From contig NZ_JAGHMF010000024.1 of NCBI RefSeq assembly GCF_017741815.1, positions 1 through 64,000 on the forward strand: DNA of 64,000 nucleotides, written 5' to 3'. The position numbers and the translations under genes are program-made. Source of the stretch: Rhizobium sp. 16-488-2b. Lineage in GTDB: Bacteria > Pseudomonadota > Alphaproteobacteria > Rhizobiales > Rhizobiaceae. Below the pieces are notes generated by a model that had not been told where the DNA came from, ran no database searches, and saw only the letters and a list, made by a program, of their open reading frames with translations. The stretch's first letter is position 1; each line of letters opens with the position of its first letter. Shown here in pieces: positions 46,728-55,021 of this stretch.

Positions 46728-47783
46728 ATGAAGCGACTGGCTCCGGCGTTCCGAACCCGTTTCGCTGGAGCCCTCATGCTGGCCGCCTCGCTTGTGGCCG
46801 GCACGCCCGCCTTGGCCGAAACGCCGGCGGCGGAAGTGAGAAGCAGCATCATCTCGAACTTCAAGATCGGCTCAGACGAGAAGCGCTTCGGGCCTTTCGA
46901 ATTCGTCGGCGGCCTGGAAATGGTCTCCCCCAACCGCCTCTTTGGCTCGCTTTCCTCCATCCGTTTCCGCGATGACCAGAAGCATTTCGTCGGCGTCCTC
47001 GATACCGGCCACTGGATGACCGGCCGCATCGAGCGCGGCGCGGACGGCAGCCTGAGCGGGCTTGCCGATGTCGAGATCACGCCGATGCGCGACCGCGTCG
47101 GCAAGATCCTCGAGGGCAAGGCACTGATGGATGCCGAGGGTGTCGCGCTGAAGGACGGCAAGGTGCTGGTCTCATATGAGCAGTTTCACCGCGTCGATCT
47201 CTATCCCGATCCCGGTTTCGAGACCTCGCGCGCGCTCGACACGCTGCCGATCCCCTTCGAAAAGAAGCAACTGCGCGCCAATCGCGGCTTCGAGACGATC
47301 GCCGTCTCGCCGCCATCGAGCCCGCTCAAAGGCGGTACACTGATCGTCGCCGAGCGCAGCCTTGACGACGACGGCAACGCCTATGCCGCGATCCTGGACG
47401 GACCGCTGAAAGGTAAGCTGGCGCTTGCCCATTACGGCGACTTCGACGCCACCGACGGCGCCTTCTTGCCGAATGGCGATCTCCTGCTGCTGGAGCGCCG
47501 TTTCAACATGGCTGAAGGCATCGGCATGCGCATCCGCCGCATCAAGTCGGCCGATATCAAGCCCGGCAGCGTCATGGACGGCGAGATATTGATCCAAGGC
47601 GATTTCGGCTACCAGATCGACAACATGGAAGGTCTCGACACCTTCACCGCCGCCGACGGCAGCGTCCATGTCATCCTCGTCTCCGACGACAACCACTCGA
47701 TCCTCCAGCGCAACCTGATGCTGGAATTCAAGCTGGACGAGCGGCGGCCCGATCCCTCGACCGACACCGCCGCCTCTCATTAG
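46728..47783 (+). CDS. periplasmic phytase-like esterase family protein
   Basis: A 351-residue exported protein with a signal peptide (about 1-30, ending TPALAETP). The mature part matches the family described as esterase-like activity of phytase: FVGGLEMVSPNRLFGSLSSIRF near the start, LMDAEGVALKDGKVLVSYEQFHRV, NRGFETIAVSP and QIDNMEGLDTF, arranged as a beta-propeller-like fold. True substrates are unknown for most members. It begins six bases after cobT and is probably co-transcribed, which is a common rhizobial arrangement with no explained link to B12. Confidence 0.86.
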   Translation: MKRLAPAFRTRFAGALMLAASLVAGTPALAETPAAEVRSSIISNFKIGSDEKRFGPFEFVGGLEMVSPNRLFGSLSSIRFRDDQKHFVGVLDTGHWMTGRIERGADGSLSGLADVEITPMRDRVGKILEGKALMDAEGVALKDGKVLVSYEQFHRVDLYPDPGFETSRALDTLPIPFEKKQLRANRGFETIAVSPPSSPLKGGTLIVAERSLDDDGNAYAAILDGPLKGKLALAHYGDFDATDGAFLPNGDLLLLERRFNMAEGIGMRIRRIKSADIKPGSVMDGEILIQGDFGYQIDNMEGLDTFTAADGSVHVILVSDDNHSILQRNLMLEFKLDERRPDPSTDTAASH

Positions 47784-47792
47784 CGGGGCGCG

Positions 47793-48683
47793 TCAGCCCC
47801 CGAAGTAGGCCGGCCGGTCGAGATCCGCGATCAGCCCCTGATGTGTCGGCTCCCAGCCGAGCGTCTCACGCGTCCAGGCACTGGACGCCCGGTTGTTGAT
47901 CGACGCGAAATGCGTGAACCAGCCGAAATGCTCCGCCGCCTCTTCAGTCGACTTTGAGACGACAGGCAGGCCCAGCCGCTTGCCGATGACGCCGGCGATC
48001 TCGCGAAATGGAATGCCCTCCTCCGCCACGCCATGATAGCGGGCGCCCGCCTGCGCCTTCTCCAGTGCCAGCCTATAGAGGCTGCCGGTATCGAGACGAT
48101 GCACCGCCGGCCAATGGTTCATGCCGTCGCCAATATAGGCTGAGACGCCCTTCTCGCGCGCCAGACCGATGACGATGGGCACGAAGCCGTGGTCGCCATC
48201 ACCATGCACCGAGGGCGGAAGACGGACCACCGAGGCGCTGAGGCCATCCGGCACCATGGACAGCGCGGCCTTCTCCGAGACGCGCGGAATGGCCGCCGAC
48301 GAGGGTGCTGCCATCTCTTCCGTGGCGACCGCGCCCGGCGCCAGCAGACCCGTGCCCGAGGTCACGACCATATGCCGGCCGGAGCCGGAGAGCACCTTGC
48401 CCATCGCCTCGATGGCGCGCCCGTCGATCTCGCAATTTTCCTTGAACTTGGAGAAGTCGTGGATGAAGCCCGTATGGATCACGCCGTCGCAGGCATCAGC
48501 CCCCCGGCGCAGACCGTCGAGATCCTCGAGATCGCCGCGATGAACCGCAGCCCCCGCAGCCTCCAGCGAGGCGGCCGAAGCATCCGAGCGAGCGAGACCG
48601 AGCACCTGATGGCCGGCCTGAATGAGATCCTGAACGACGGCCGAGCCGACAAAGCCGGTGGCACCGGTAACGAAAACGCGCAT
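47793..48683 (-). CDS. NAD-dependent epimerase/dehydratase (atypical SDR)
   Basis: A 296-residue extended or atypical short-chain dehydrogenase. The N-terminal dinucleotide motif is VTGATGFVGSAVVQDL. No clean YxxxK catalytic pair is obvious, which is common in the atypical group of NAD(P)-binding regulators or reductases. The start at 48683 follows AGGAGA with good spacing; another ATG two codons upstream overlaps the ribosome binding site. It is divergent from an AraC-type activator, which is the likely regulator of this gene. The substrate is unknown. Confidence 0.87.
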   Translation of the reverse strand: MRVFVTGATGFVGSAVVQDLIQAGHQVLGLARSDASAASLEAAGAAVHRGDLEDLDGLRRGADACDGVIHTGFIHDFSKFKENCEIDGRAIEAMGKVLSGSGRHMVVTSGTGLLAPGAVATEEMAAPSSAAIPRVSEKAALSMVPDGLSASVVRLPPSVHGDGDHGFVPIVIGLAREKGVSAYIGDGMNHWPAVHRLDTGSLYRLALEKAQAGARYHGVAEEGIPFREIAGVIGKRLGLPVVSKSTEEAAEHFGWFTHFASINNRASSAWTRETLGWEPTHQGLIADLDRPAYFGG

Positions 48684-48757
48684 GGTCATCTCCTTGCTTG
48701 CTGCACACGGCCGCCGATGCGAACGTGTCGAGGAGAAGCTAGGGCCTTGAGACGATA

Positions 48758-48778
48758 CGGACCATGCTATATTGTCCG
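48758..48778. promoter_or_regulatory. candidate operator in the AraC/SDR divergent region
   Basis: CGGAC (48758-48762) and GTCCG (48774-48778) are inverted half-sites around an AT-rich centre containing TATATT. A third GTCCGGA copy lies at about 48795-48801, just before the AraC-type gene. Repeated half-sites between a regulator and its divergent target suggest a binding site, but by eye only. Confidence 0.35.
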
Positions 48779-48808
48779 GAATATCTTCGTGATCGTCCGG
48801 AGTTTTCA

Positions 48809-49741
48809 ATGGATCCTCTATCAAACGTGCTTTCGCTGCTGAAGCCGCAAAACTACCTCTCCGCCGGCATGGAGGCGGGCGGAGAGTGGGCGATCCAGTT
48901 TCCGGACCAGAATGGTGGCATCAAGTGCGGCGCCATCGTGTCGGGCTCCTGTTGGCTCAGCGTAGAGGGTGTGGAGGATGCCGTGCAGCTGCACCCCGGA
49001 GACAGCTTTCTGCTCCCACGCGGCCGGCCGTTCAGGCTCGCGACCGATCTCGCACTCGAACCAACCCCGGCCGCCACGATCTTCCTCGGCCCACGCAAGG
49101 ATGGCATCGTCTCGCTCAACGATGGCCGCGATTTCTCGATCGTCAGCTGCCGCTTCGGCCTTGCCGGCAGTCACGCCGATATCCTGCTGAAAATGCTGCC
49201 GCCAATCGTCCTCTTGCGCGACGAGCAGAGCCAGGCGGCCTTGCGCTTTGCCGTCGAGCAGATGATGCAGGAACTGCGCGCGCCGCAGCCGGGCGGCTTC
49301 CTGATCGTCGAGCACCTCGCGCACATGATCCTCGTGCAGGCCTTGCGGCTGCATCTGGCGGATCGCTCGAACACCGGCGTCGGCTGGCTCTTCGCGCTCG
49401 CCGACCGGCAGATGAGTGCTGCGATATCGGCGATCCACGACAGCCCGGCCGAACGCTGGACGCTGCAGGCACTTGCGTCCCGCGCCGGCATGTCGCGCTC
49501 CACATTCGCGCAGAAATTCAGGGAAACGGTCGGCACTTCGCCGATGGAGTATCTGGCGCAATGGCGCATGCTGCTGGCAGGAAACCGGCTGGAGAACTCC
49601 CGCGACCCGATCTCGGTCATCGCACCGTCGCTCGGCTACGAGTCCGAGGCGGCCTTCAGCACGGCCTTCAAGCGGATCATGGGCTGCTCGCCCCGGCAAT
49701 ATGTCCGCGACCGCCCCAAGATGGCGACGGCGCTTTCATGA
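48809..49741 (+). CDS. AraC family transcriptional regulator
   Basis: A 310-residue regulator started at the ATG at 48809 (MDPLSNVLSLLKPQ), seven bases after GGAG. The N-terminal cupin-like domain (about 10-170) resembles the family with AraC_binding_2/cupin_6: GAIVSGSCWLSVEG and HPGDSFLLPRGRPF. The C-terminal 100 residues hold two helix-turn-helix motifs, with ASRAGMSRSTFAQKFRETVG and the AraC signature IAPSLGYESEAAFSTAFKRI. It likely activates the adjacent epimerase gene in response to an unknown small molecule. Confidence 0.93.
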   Translation: MDPLSNVLSLLKPQNYLSAGMEAGGEWAIQFPDQNGGIKCGAIVSGSCWLSVEGVEDAVQLHPGDSFLLPRGRPFRLATDLALEPTPAATIFLGPRKDGIVSLNDGRDFSIVSCRFGLAGSHADILLKMLPPIVLLRDEQSQAALRFAVEQMMQELRAPQPGGFLIVEHLAHMILVQALRLHLADRSNTGVGWLFALADRQMSAAISAIHDSPAERWTLQALASRAGMSRSTFAQKFRETVGTSPMEYLAQWRMLLAGNRLENSRDPISVIAPSLGYESEAAFSTAFKRIMGCSPRQYVRDRPKMATALS

Positions 49742-49771
49742 TGAAGCGCCGCCGTTAGACTTTATGAAGGA

Positions 49772-50410
49772 TCAGCTGGCCGCGCGTGCGCCCTGCATCG
49801 GCCTGAGCACGCTCATCAGCGCCCCGTAGGGCAGAAGCATCACGAGACCGACCAGGAGCTTCACCCAGAAATCACCGATCGCCCAGGAGATCCAGCGCGG
49901 AGCTTCGGCGGCAAATACGCCAAGAACAGGCGACGCCTCGAGCGCGAACGGCTCGTTCGGGCCGAGGAAGACGAAGAAGGCCGCGAACGATAGAGAGAAG
50001 AAGATCACGGTGTCGAGCATGGAGCCGAGCAGCGAGCCGACCAGCGGCGCCCGCCACCAGGCCTGCCGGCGCAGCCGGTTGAACAGCGCGATATCGAGCA
50101 GCTGCCCAGCGAGATAGGCCGTACCGGAAGCGATCGCGATGCGCGGCACCGATGTGAAGAAGGAGAGCGCCACGCCGACGAGGAAACCGGCAAACACCAC
50201 CTTGCGCGCCGCCTGCGGCCCGAACTGGCGGTTGGTGAGATCGGTGATCAGGAAGGCGACCGGATAGGTGAAGGCACCCCAGGTCAAGAGATCGGCGAGA
50301 TTGACGCCTGCGAACGTGACGTTCAGCGGAAACTGCACGAGGAAGTTCGACGAGACGACGACAAGCGTCATCAGGGCGACGTAGATAAGGGTATAGCGCG
50401 TCTGAAGCAT
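49772..50410 (-). CDS. queuosine precursor transporter (YhhQ/COG1738 family)
   Basis: A 212-residue inner-membrane protein with about six hydrophobic segments. Family features are the opening YTLIYVALMTLVVVSSN and the conserved LADLLTWGAFTYPVAFLITDLTNRQFG and SGTAYLAGQLLDIALF segments. YhhQ-type proteins salvage preQ0/preQ1 for queuosine modification of tRNA. The start at 50410 overlaps a candidate preQ1-sensing pseudoknot (listed separately). The open frame extends 17 codons upstream through that structure but lacks a site. It lies downstream of rpmB, from which it is separated by a terminator hairpin. Confidence 0.92.
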   Translation of the reverse strand: MLQTRYTLIYVALMTLVVVSSNFLVQFPLNVTFAGVNLADLLTWGAFTYPVAFLITDLTNRQFGPQAARKVVFAGFLVGVALSFFTSVPRIAIASGTAYLAGQLLDIALFNRLRRQAWWRAPLVGSLLGSMLDTVIFFSLSFAAFFVFLGPNEPFALEASPVLGVFAAEAPRWISWAIGDFWVKLLVGLVMLLPYGALMSVLRPMQGARAAS

Positions 50411-50436
50411 TTTTTTATCCTGGGGTATGCCACCAG
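50407..50436 (-). promoter_or_regulatory. candidate preQ1-I type riboswitch over the transporter start codon
   Basis: Read on the minus strand, CTGG (50436-50433) pairs with CCAG (50423-50420) to form P1. The loop sequence GCAT (50430-50427) pairs with ATGC (50410-50407), which is the start codon plus the next base, forming an H-type pseudoknot. P1 and the A-rich GATAAAAAA linker match the preQ1-I pattern of a stem followed by an A-tract. A cytosine before the P1 3' strand could contact the ligand. The AGGA ribosome binding site (50421-50418) overlaps P1. Ligand binding would hide both site and start codon. The stem is only four pairs, so this needs testing. Confidence 0.5.
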
Positions 50437-50459
50437 TTGGAGGGACAGTCCGGCAAAGC

Positions 50460-50494
50460 AAAAGGCTTGAACGGGATTACCGTGCAAGCCTTTT
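50460..50494 (-). terminator. intrinsic terminator of rpmB
   Basis: AAAAGGCTTG (50460-50469) and CAAGCCTTTT (50485-50494) form a perfect 10-bp stem, with a further ACGG/CCGT pairing in the loop, 29 bases after the rpmB stop codon. It separates rpmB from the queuosine transporter. Confidence 0.8.
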
Positions 50495-50523
50495 GAAGCC
50501 GTATAGCTTAAGTCGGTTATTGC

Positions 50524-50823
50524 TTAGGCAGCAACAGCCGTTTCAGCGGTCTTCTTGACGATCTGGCGGCGCAGCAGACGAGCGCGCATCGACAGTTCGT
50601 TTTCGCTTGCCTTGATCAGGAAAGCATCGAGACCACCGCGATGCTCGACGGTACGCAGAGCAGCAGCCGAAACGCGAAGACGGTAACGCTGGCCGAGCGC
50701 GTCGGAGATCAGCGTAACCTGGCACAGGTTCGGGAGGAACCGGCGCTTGGTCTTGTTGTTGGCATGGCTGACATTGTTGCCAACGAGGACTGCCTTGCCG
50801 GTCAATTCGCACATGCGGGACAT
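50524..50823 (-). CDS. rpmB: 50S ribosomal protein L28
   Basis: A 99-residue ribosomal protein started at the ATG at 50823 (MSRMCELTGKAVLVGNNVSHANNKT). The basic N-terminal half and RRFLPNLCQVTLISDALGQRYRLRVSA segment are typical of L28. The open frame extends 39 codons upstream in a region that contains the promoter, so those codons are not used. It stands alone, as it often does in rhizobia, with its own terminator. Confidence 0.97.
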   Translation of the reverse strand: MSRMCELTGKAVLVGNNVSHANNKTKRRFLPNLCQVTLISDALGQRYRLRVSAAALRTVEHRGGLDAFLIKASENELSMRARLLRRQIVKKTAETAVAA

Positions 50824-51082
50824 GGGACACCTATTCTTGTTTTTCTCGGCCATCGATTGCCGACCCGCGCAAAGTCGAGCTTGCAATCCATCAGGCCATG
50901 ATTGGAAAGTTGCGGTTCTATAATCAGACAGACCGTGCACGTCAAGCCAAACCTTGGCCTTTCCGGCGATTCAGTCCAAAAGCCTCGCAATTCCGTCAAA
51001 AAGCTTTTGTTCTCTAAAGGCCACGACAGGCGTATAGACCGTATCTCGCGACCTGACCAGCGCACCGAACAAGGTTCAATTC

Positions 51083-51859
51083 ATGGCTCATTGGGGCAAA
51101 CGCATTTTCATTTCCGCCTTGGCGGGCCTGATGGCCATTCCGGCAGGCGCGGCCGAAGTCGTGCATCACACCGAATACAAGGTCGCGCTCGGCATCATCA
51201 CCATCGCCCGCGCCGCCTTCATGACCCGCATCGAGGATGACAAGACCTACCGCGTCTCCGGCGATATCAGCTCCGCCGGCCTCGCCGATCTCGTCACCAC
51301 CATCTCGGCCAAGACCAGCGTCGATGGCCGTCTGCGCGGCAACCGCATGCAGGCGGACCACTATCTGCTCTATTACAAGAGCGGCAAGCGCGCCCGCACC
51401 TATGATGTCCGCTACTCCAACGGCAACATCACCTCGACGACAGTGAAGCCGCCGCGCAAGCCGCCGCAGAATTGGGTCGACGTGCCCGCAAGCGACATGC
51501 GCGCCGTGCTCGATCCCATTTCCGGCCTGATCTTCCCCGCCGACACCAATGTCTGCGCGCAGAAACTACCGATCTATGACGGCGAGATGCGCATGGACCT
51601 CGTGCTGTCGCCGAGCGGATCGAAGGATTTCTCCACGCAAGGCTTCACCGGCAAGGCCACCGTCTGCAACGTGCGCTTCGTGCCGCGCTCGGGCTACAAG
51701 AAGGGCCGCAGCGACATCGAGTATCTGAGCAAGAGCAGCCGCATGGAAATCTGGTTTGCCAAGGCGGATGCGGCCAACGTCATAGCGCCCGTCTTCGTTC
51801 GCATCCCGACCCAATACGGGCCGGTGACCATCACGGCGGTGAAGTACAGCGCAAGCTGA
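51083..51859 (+). CDS. DUF3108 family periplasmic protein
   Basis: A 258-residue exported protein with a signal peptide (about 1-24, ending IPAGAAEVV). The mature protein is beta-rich and matches DUF3108: EYKVALGIITIARAAF, YYKSGKRARTYDVRYSNG, a central DMRAVLDPISGLIFP and YDGEMRMDLVLSPSG. Two cysteines (NVCAQK and ATVCNVRF) could pair. Function unknown; LolA-like folds have been suggested for related families. It is divergent from rpmB and has a hairpin after its stop. Confidence 0.86.
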   Translation: MAHWGKRIFISALAGLMAIPAGAAEVVHHTEYKVALGIITIARAAFMTRIEDDKTYRVSGDISSAGLADLVTTISAKTSVDGRLRGNRMQADHYLLYYKSGKRARTYDVRYSNGNITSTTVKPPRKPPQNWVDVPASDMRAVLDPISGLIFPADTNVCAQKLPIYDGEMRMDLVLSPSGSKDFSTQGFTGKATVCNVRFVPRSGYKKGRSDIEYLSKSSRMEIWFAKADAANVIAPVFVRIPTQYGPVTITAVKYSAS

Positions 51860-51901
51860 CGGAGCGACTACGGGCTACGTCAACGGCCCTACAAATGAAA
51901 A

Positions 51902-51921
51902 GTGCGGCAATCATGCCGCAC
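51902..51921 (+). terminator. hairpin after the DUF3108 gene
   Basis: GTGCGGCA (51902-51909) pairs perfectly with TGCCGCAC (51914-51921) around a four-base loop, 42 bases past the stop codon. The T-run is weak, so it may be a rho-dependent or partial terminator. Confidence 0.55.
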
Positions 51922-52064
51922 CCCTGTTTCTGTGATCCCGACGATACCGGGCTTCATCGAACCCAGCAGGCGTATCGCGCACGCCTGCCTGTTGATGATT
52001 AGGCGGCGCGATACTCGCTGCTTGGGAGACATCTCGCAACCGGATCGCCGGGCGAGGCCGCCGC

Positions 52065-52805
52065 TTAGCGCATCGCGATGACCATCTTGCAGAGCTTCAC
52101 GAGGCTGCCATCGAAGCCGCCACCGCCACCGGCCAGGATATCCTTGCAGCGAACCTTCATCTTCGCCCGGTCACCCGATGACATGTCGTTGAAGGCCTGG
52201 AGCTGCCTGTTGTTGAGGCTGTTGCGTCCGTTGCTGCCGTTGTTGCCCGTGTTCGTGCCGTTCGGGTTGGACGGGTTATTCGGATTGGTCGGGTTCCGCG
52301 GATCATCGGGATCGATACCGGGGACGCCGAGGCCGAGATTGAGCAACGTGCGGCCGCCGAGGCCAACATTGGCCTTGGCCGTCGCCAGACCGCCGGAGCC
52401 GCCAACCGTGGCGCCGACATTACTGTTGAGACCTCTGGATCCACCGACGCTCGCGGTATTTCCAACGCTCAGCCCGCCGCCGGAACCACTACCGACAGAT
52501 GTGTTCGTATTGACGCCCCCGGAGCCGCCGACCGAGGCCGAGACACCGAGACTACCACTTGAACTGGTACCGACATTTGCATTGACACCGCTGGCGCCGC
52601 CCACTGATGCGGTTGCAACATTGCCGTTTCCGCCGACCGTCGCATTCACGCCGCTGGCGCCGCCGAGCGATACGCTCAGCCCATTGCTGGTCCCGATGCT
52701 AAGACCATTGCTGCCGCCGACGTCAAAGGCGCTCGCGGGCAGCGGAGCCAGCAAAGCGGCGCAACTTACTGCCAGGAAAGCATATTTCGATGCACTGTAG
52801 TTCAT
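52065..52805 (-). CDS. secreted Gly/Ser/Asn/Val repeat protein
   Basis: A 246-residue exported protein started at the ATG at 52805 (MNYSASKYAFLAVSCAALL), with a signal peptide ending near PASAFDVG (about 28). Residues about 30-160 are degenerate repeats of a G-G-S/A-x-G-L/V-N/S-x-x-V-G type that occur every 15-20 residues and suggest a stacked beta-solenoid. A Pro/Asn-rich linker (about 165-195) leads to a small C-terminal domain with two cysteines (KVRCKDIL and VKLCKMV). I know no function. The location next to a chemoreceptor gene is probably coincidental. Confidence 0.75.
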   Translation of the reverse strand: MNYSASKYAFLAVSCAALLAPLPASAFDVGGSNGLSIGTSNGLSVSLGGASGVNATVGGNGNVATASVGGASGVNANVGTSSSGSLGVSASVGGSGGVNTNTSVGSGSGGGLSVGNTASVGGSRGLNSNVGATVGGSGGLATAKANVGLGGRTLLNLGLGVPGIDPDDPRNPTNPNNPSNPNGTNTGNNGSNGRNSLNNRQLQAFNDMSSGDRAKMKVRCKDILAGGGGGFDGSLVKLCKMVIAMR

Positions 52806-53263
52806 TCCAGCCTCCAAGAGATGCTGCCGGAGCCCAATGCCCAGGCAGTCGAAACCAATGAAGGGAAGCGCGCATTCCCGAAGCGGCGGGCTGTAACCAA
52901 GGGTGGAAGACTACCCGCCTCTACATGAAAACAAGAATATGCGTAAATTCTAACATTTCAACGTGTTTCGCGTATAGGTTTTGTAAGCCTCGCAAGACGG
53001 ATAACATATTATGAACAGCTAATGGAGAATGCTGACACAACCGGAGACATATGCCTCCTTAAATGGGACGGATTGCAGCAGGATGAGACGGCCAGGTGGA
53101 ATGAGGCGAAACAGGGGCGTGCGATGTGTACCCGTTCTGGAATATAAGCGTCGATTTATGCAATCAATGATACGCATTCCATCATTTACCTCGCGCGCCA
53201 AAATGAAACGGCCGGCACCGCCTTTGAGCGATGCCGGCCGTCTCGATCATTCTGATATGACGA
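52806..53263. other. intergenic region
   Basis: A 458-bp region with the promoter side of the Gly-rich gene on the left (AT-rich near 52920-53010) and the chemoreceptor terminator on the right (53208-53241). Open frames of 60-115 codons cross it on both strands, but none has a ribosome binding site or sensible product. Confidence 0.5.
53208..53241 (-). terminator. intrinsic terminator of the chemoreceptor gene
   Basis: ACGGCCGGCA (53208-53217) and TGCCGGCCGT (53232-53241) form a perfect 10-bp stem followed on the minus strand by TTTCATTTT, 22 bases past the stop codon. Confidence 0.8.
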
Positions 53264-55021
53264 TCAGAATTCTTCCCAGCTATCGGCCACCGGCGCCGCC
53301 ATGCCGTGGGCTCTTGCCACACGCGAGACCAGATGCAGGGCGGGCGAGCTCTGCACCGCCCTGGACGGCGGCCTGATGGCATAGGCCTCGCTGAGCTTGA
53401 ACTGCGCGATCAGCCCGCGCAGCGTCTCGGCCTCGGCCGCTAGCTTGTGGCTTGCCGCCGTGCTCTCCTCGACCATGGCAGCGTTCTGCTGCGTCGATTG
53501 GTCGAGCTGGTTGACCGCCTGGTTGATCTCCTTCAGGCCCGTCGCCTGCTCCTTCGAGCCCTCGACGATCGCCACGACATTGACATTGATGTCGTTGACC
53601 TGGCTGACGATGGTCTCCAGCGCCTTGCCCGTCTGCCCGACCAGATCGACCCCGTTGCGCACCAGCTCGCTGGACTTGGTGATCAGAGACTTGATCTCCT
53701 TGGCCGCACTTGCGGAGCGCTGCGCCAGTTCACGCACCTCCTGCGCCACGACCGCGAAACCCTTGCCCGCCTCGCCCGCGCGCGCCGCCTCGACACCGGC
53801 GTTGAGAGCAAGGAGATTGGTCTGGAACGCGATGTCGTCGATCACACCGATGATATTGGTGATCTCGCGCGACGACTGCTCGATCTGGTCCATCGCCGCC
53901 ACGGCGCTGCGAACGACCTGACCGGATTGCTCCGCGCCCTTTTTGGTCTGGGAAACCAGCTTGCCGGCCTCGTCGGCGCGGTGGCTGGAATCGTTGACCG
54001 TGGTGGTGATCTCCTCCAGCGCCGCCGCCGTCTCCTCGACGGAGGCCGCCTGCTGTTCCGTGCGCTTCGAGAAGGAATCGGCCGTCGAGCCGATCTCGCG
54101 GGAACCGGCGGCGATCGCATGCGCGTTCTCGCCGACGGTCTTCATGGTCTCGGAGAGCCGCGCGATCGTCGCGTTGAAGTCATGCCGCAGCTGCTCCATC
54201 GAGGGCACGAAGGCGGTCTCCACCGTCTTCGTCAGATCTCCCTCGGAAAGCCCACGCAGCGCCTGCCCAAGCAGGCTGATGGCGCTCATGCGCTGCGTCA
54301 CGTCGGTGGCGAACTTCACCACCTTGTAGACCCGGCCATTGGCATCCGTGATCGGGTTATAGGCCGCCTGGATCCAGATCTCCTTGCCACCCTTGCCATA
54401 ACGAACGAACTCGTTGGCGATGAACTCGCCCGCCGCCAGCCGGCGCCAGAAATTGGCGTATTCCTCGGTGCGCGCGTAGGACGGCTCGCAGAACATGCTG
54501 TGATGCTTGCCGACGATCTCAATCAGCGAATAGCCGAGACCGTTGCAGAAGTTTTCGTTGGCCGTGATGATCTCGCCTGTCGGCTTGAACTCGATGACCG
54601 CCTGCGAACGCGAGATCGCGTCCAGCTTACCGGCGTCCTCGACCGCCTTGTTCTTGGCATCCGTGATGTCGGACGCGAGCTTCACCACCTTGAACGGCTT
54701 GCCGTGCTTGAAGACCGGGTTGTAGGAGGCCTGGATCCAGATCTCACGGCCACCCTTCGCCAGCCGCTTGTAGGCGCCTGCATCATATTCGCCCCGGCCA
54801 AGCCGGGCCCAGAAATCGCGATACTCCTGCGATGCCGCCAGCGCCGGCTCGCAGAACATGCTGTGGTGCTTGCCGACAATGTCGGAAAGGCTGTAGCCGA
54901 GAGCATTGCAGAAATTCTCGTTCGCCTTCAGCACATTGCCTTTCAGATCGAACTCGATGATTGCTTGCGATTTTGAAATCGCACCGAGGATATATCCCGC
55001 ATCAGATGCCAGACCGAACAT
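53264..55021 (-). CDS. cytoplasmic methyl-accepting chemotaxis protein with two PAS domains
   Basis: A 585-residue chemoreceptor without any membrane segment. Two PAS domains (about 10-120 and 130-245) share ANENFCNxLGYSLxxIVGKHHSMFCEP, so one arose by duplication. A HAMP-like stretch (about 250-300) leads to the methyl-accepting signalling domain, with the hairpin tip DIAFQTNLLALNAGVEAARAGEAG. The last residues, SWEEF, resemble the CheR/CheB-tethering pentapeptide (xWxxF). The start at 55021 (MFGLASDAGYILG) has AGGGG six bases upstream; ATGs at 55027 and 55051 are alternatives. PAS pockets usually bind haem, flavin or small molecules, pointing to internal energy or redox sensing (inference). 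Confidence 0.93.
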   Translation of the reverse strand: MFGLASDAGYILGAISKSQAIIEFDLKGNVLKANENFCNALGYSLSDIVGKHHSMFCEPALAASQEYRDFWARLGRGEYDAGAYKRLAKGGREIWIQASYNPVFKHGKPFKVVKLASDITDAKNKAVEDAGKLDAISRSQAVIEFKPTGEIITANENFCNGLGYSLIEIVGKHHSMFCEPSYARTEEYANFWRRLAAGEFIANEFVRYGKGGKEIWIQAAYNPITDANGRVYKVVKFATDVTQRMSAISLLGQALRGLSEGDLTKTVETAFVPSMEQLRHDFNATIARLSETMKTVGENAHAIAAGSREIGSTADSFSKRTEQQAASVEETAAALEEITTTVNDSSHRADEAGKLVSQTKKGAEQSGQVVRSAVAAMDQIEQSSREITNIIGVIDDIAFQTNLLALNAGVEAARAGEAGKGFAVVAQEVRELAQRSASAAKEIKSLITKSSELVRNGVDLVGQTGKALETIVSQVNDINVNVVAIVEGSKEQATGLKEINQAVNQLDQSTQQNAAMVEESTAASHKLAAEAETLRGLIAQFKLSEAYAIRPPSRAVQSSPALHLVSRVARAHGMAAPVADSWEEF

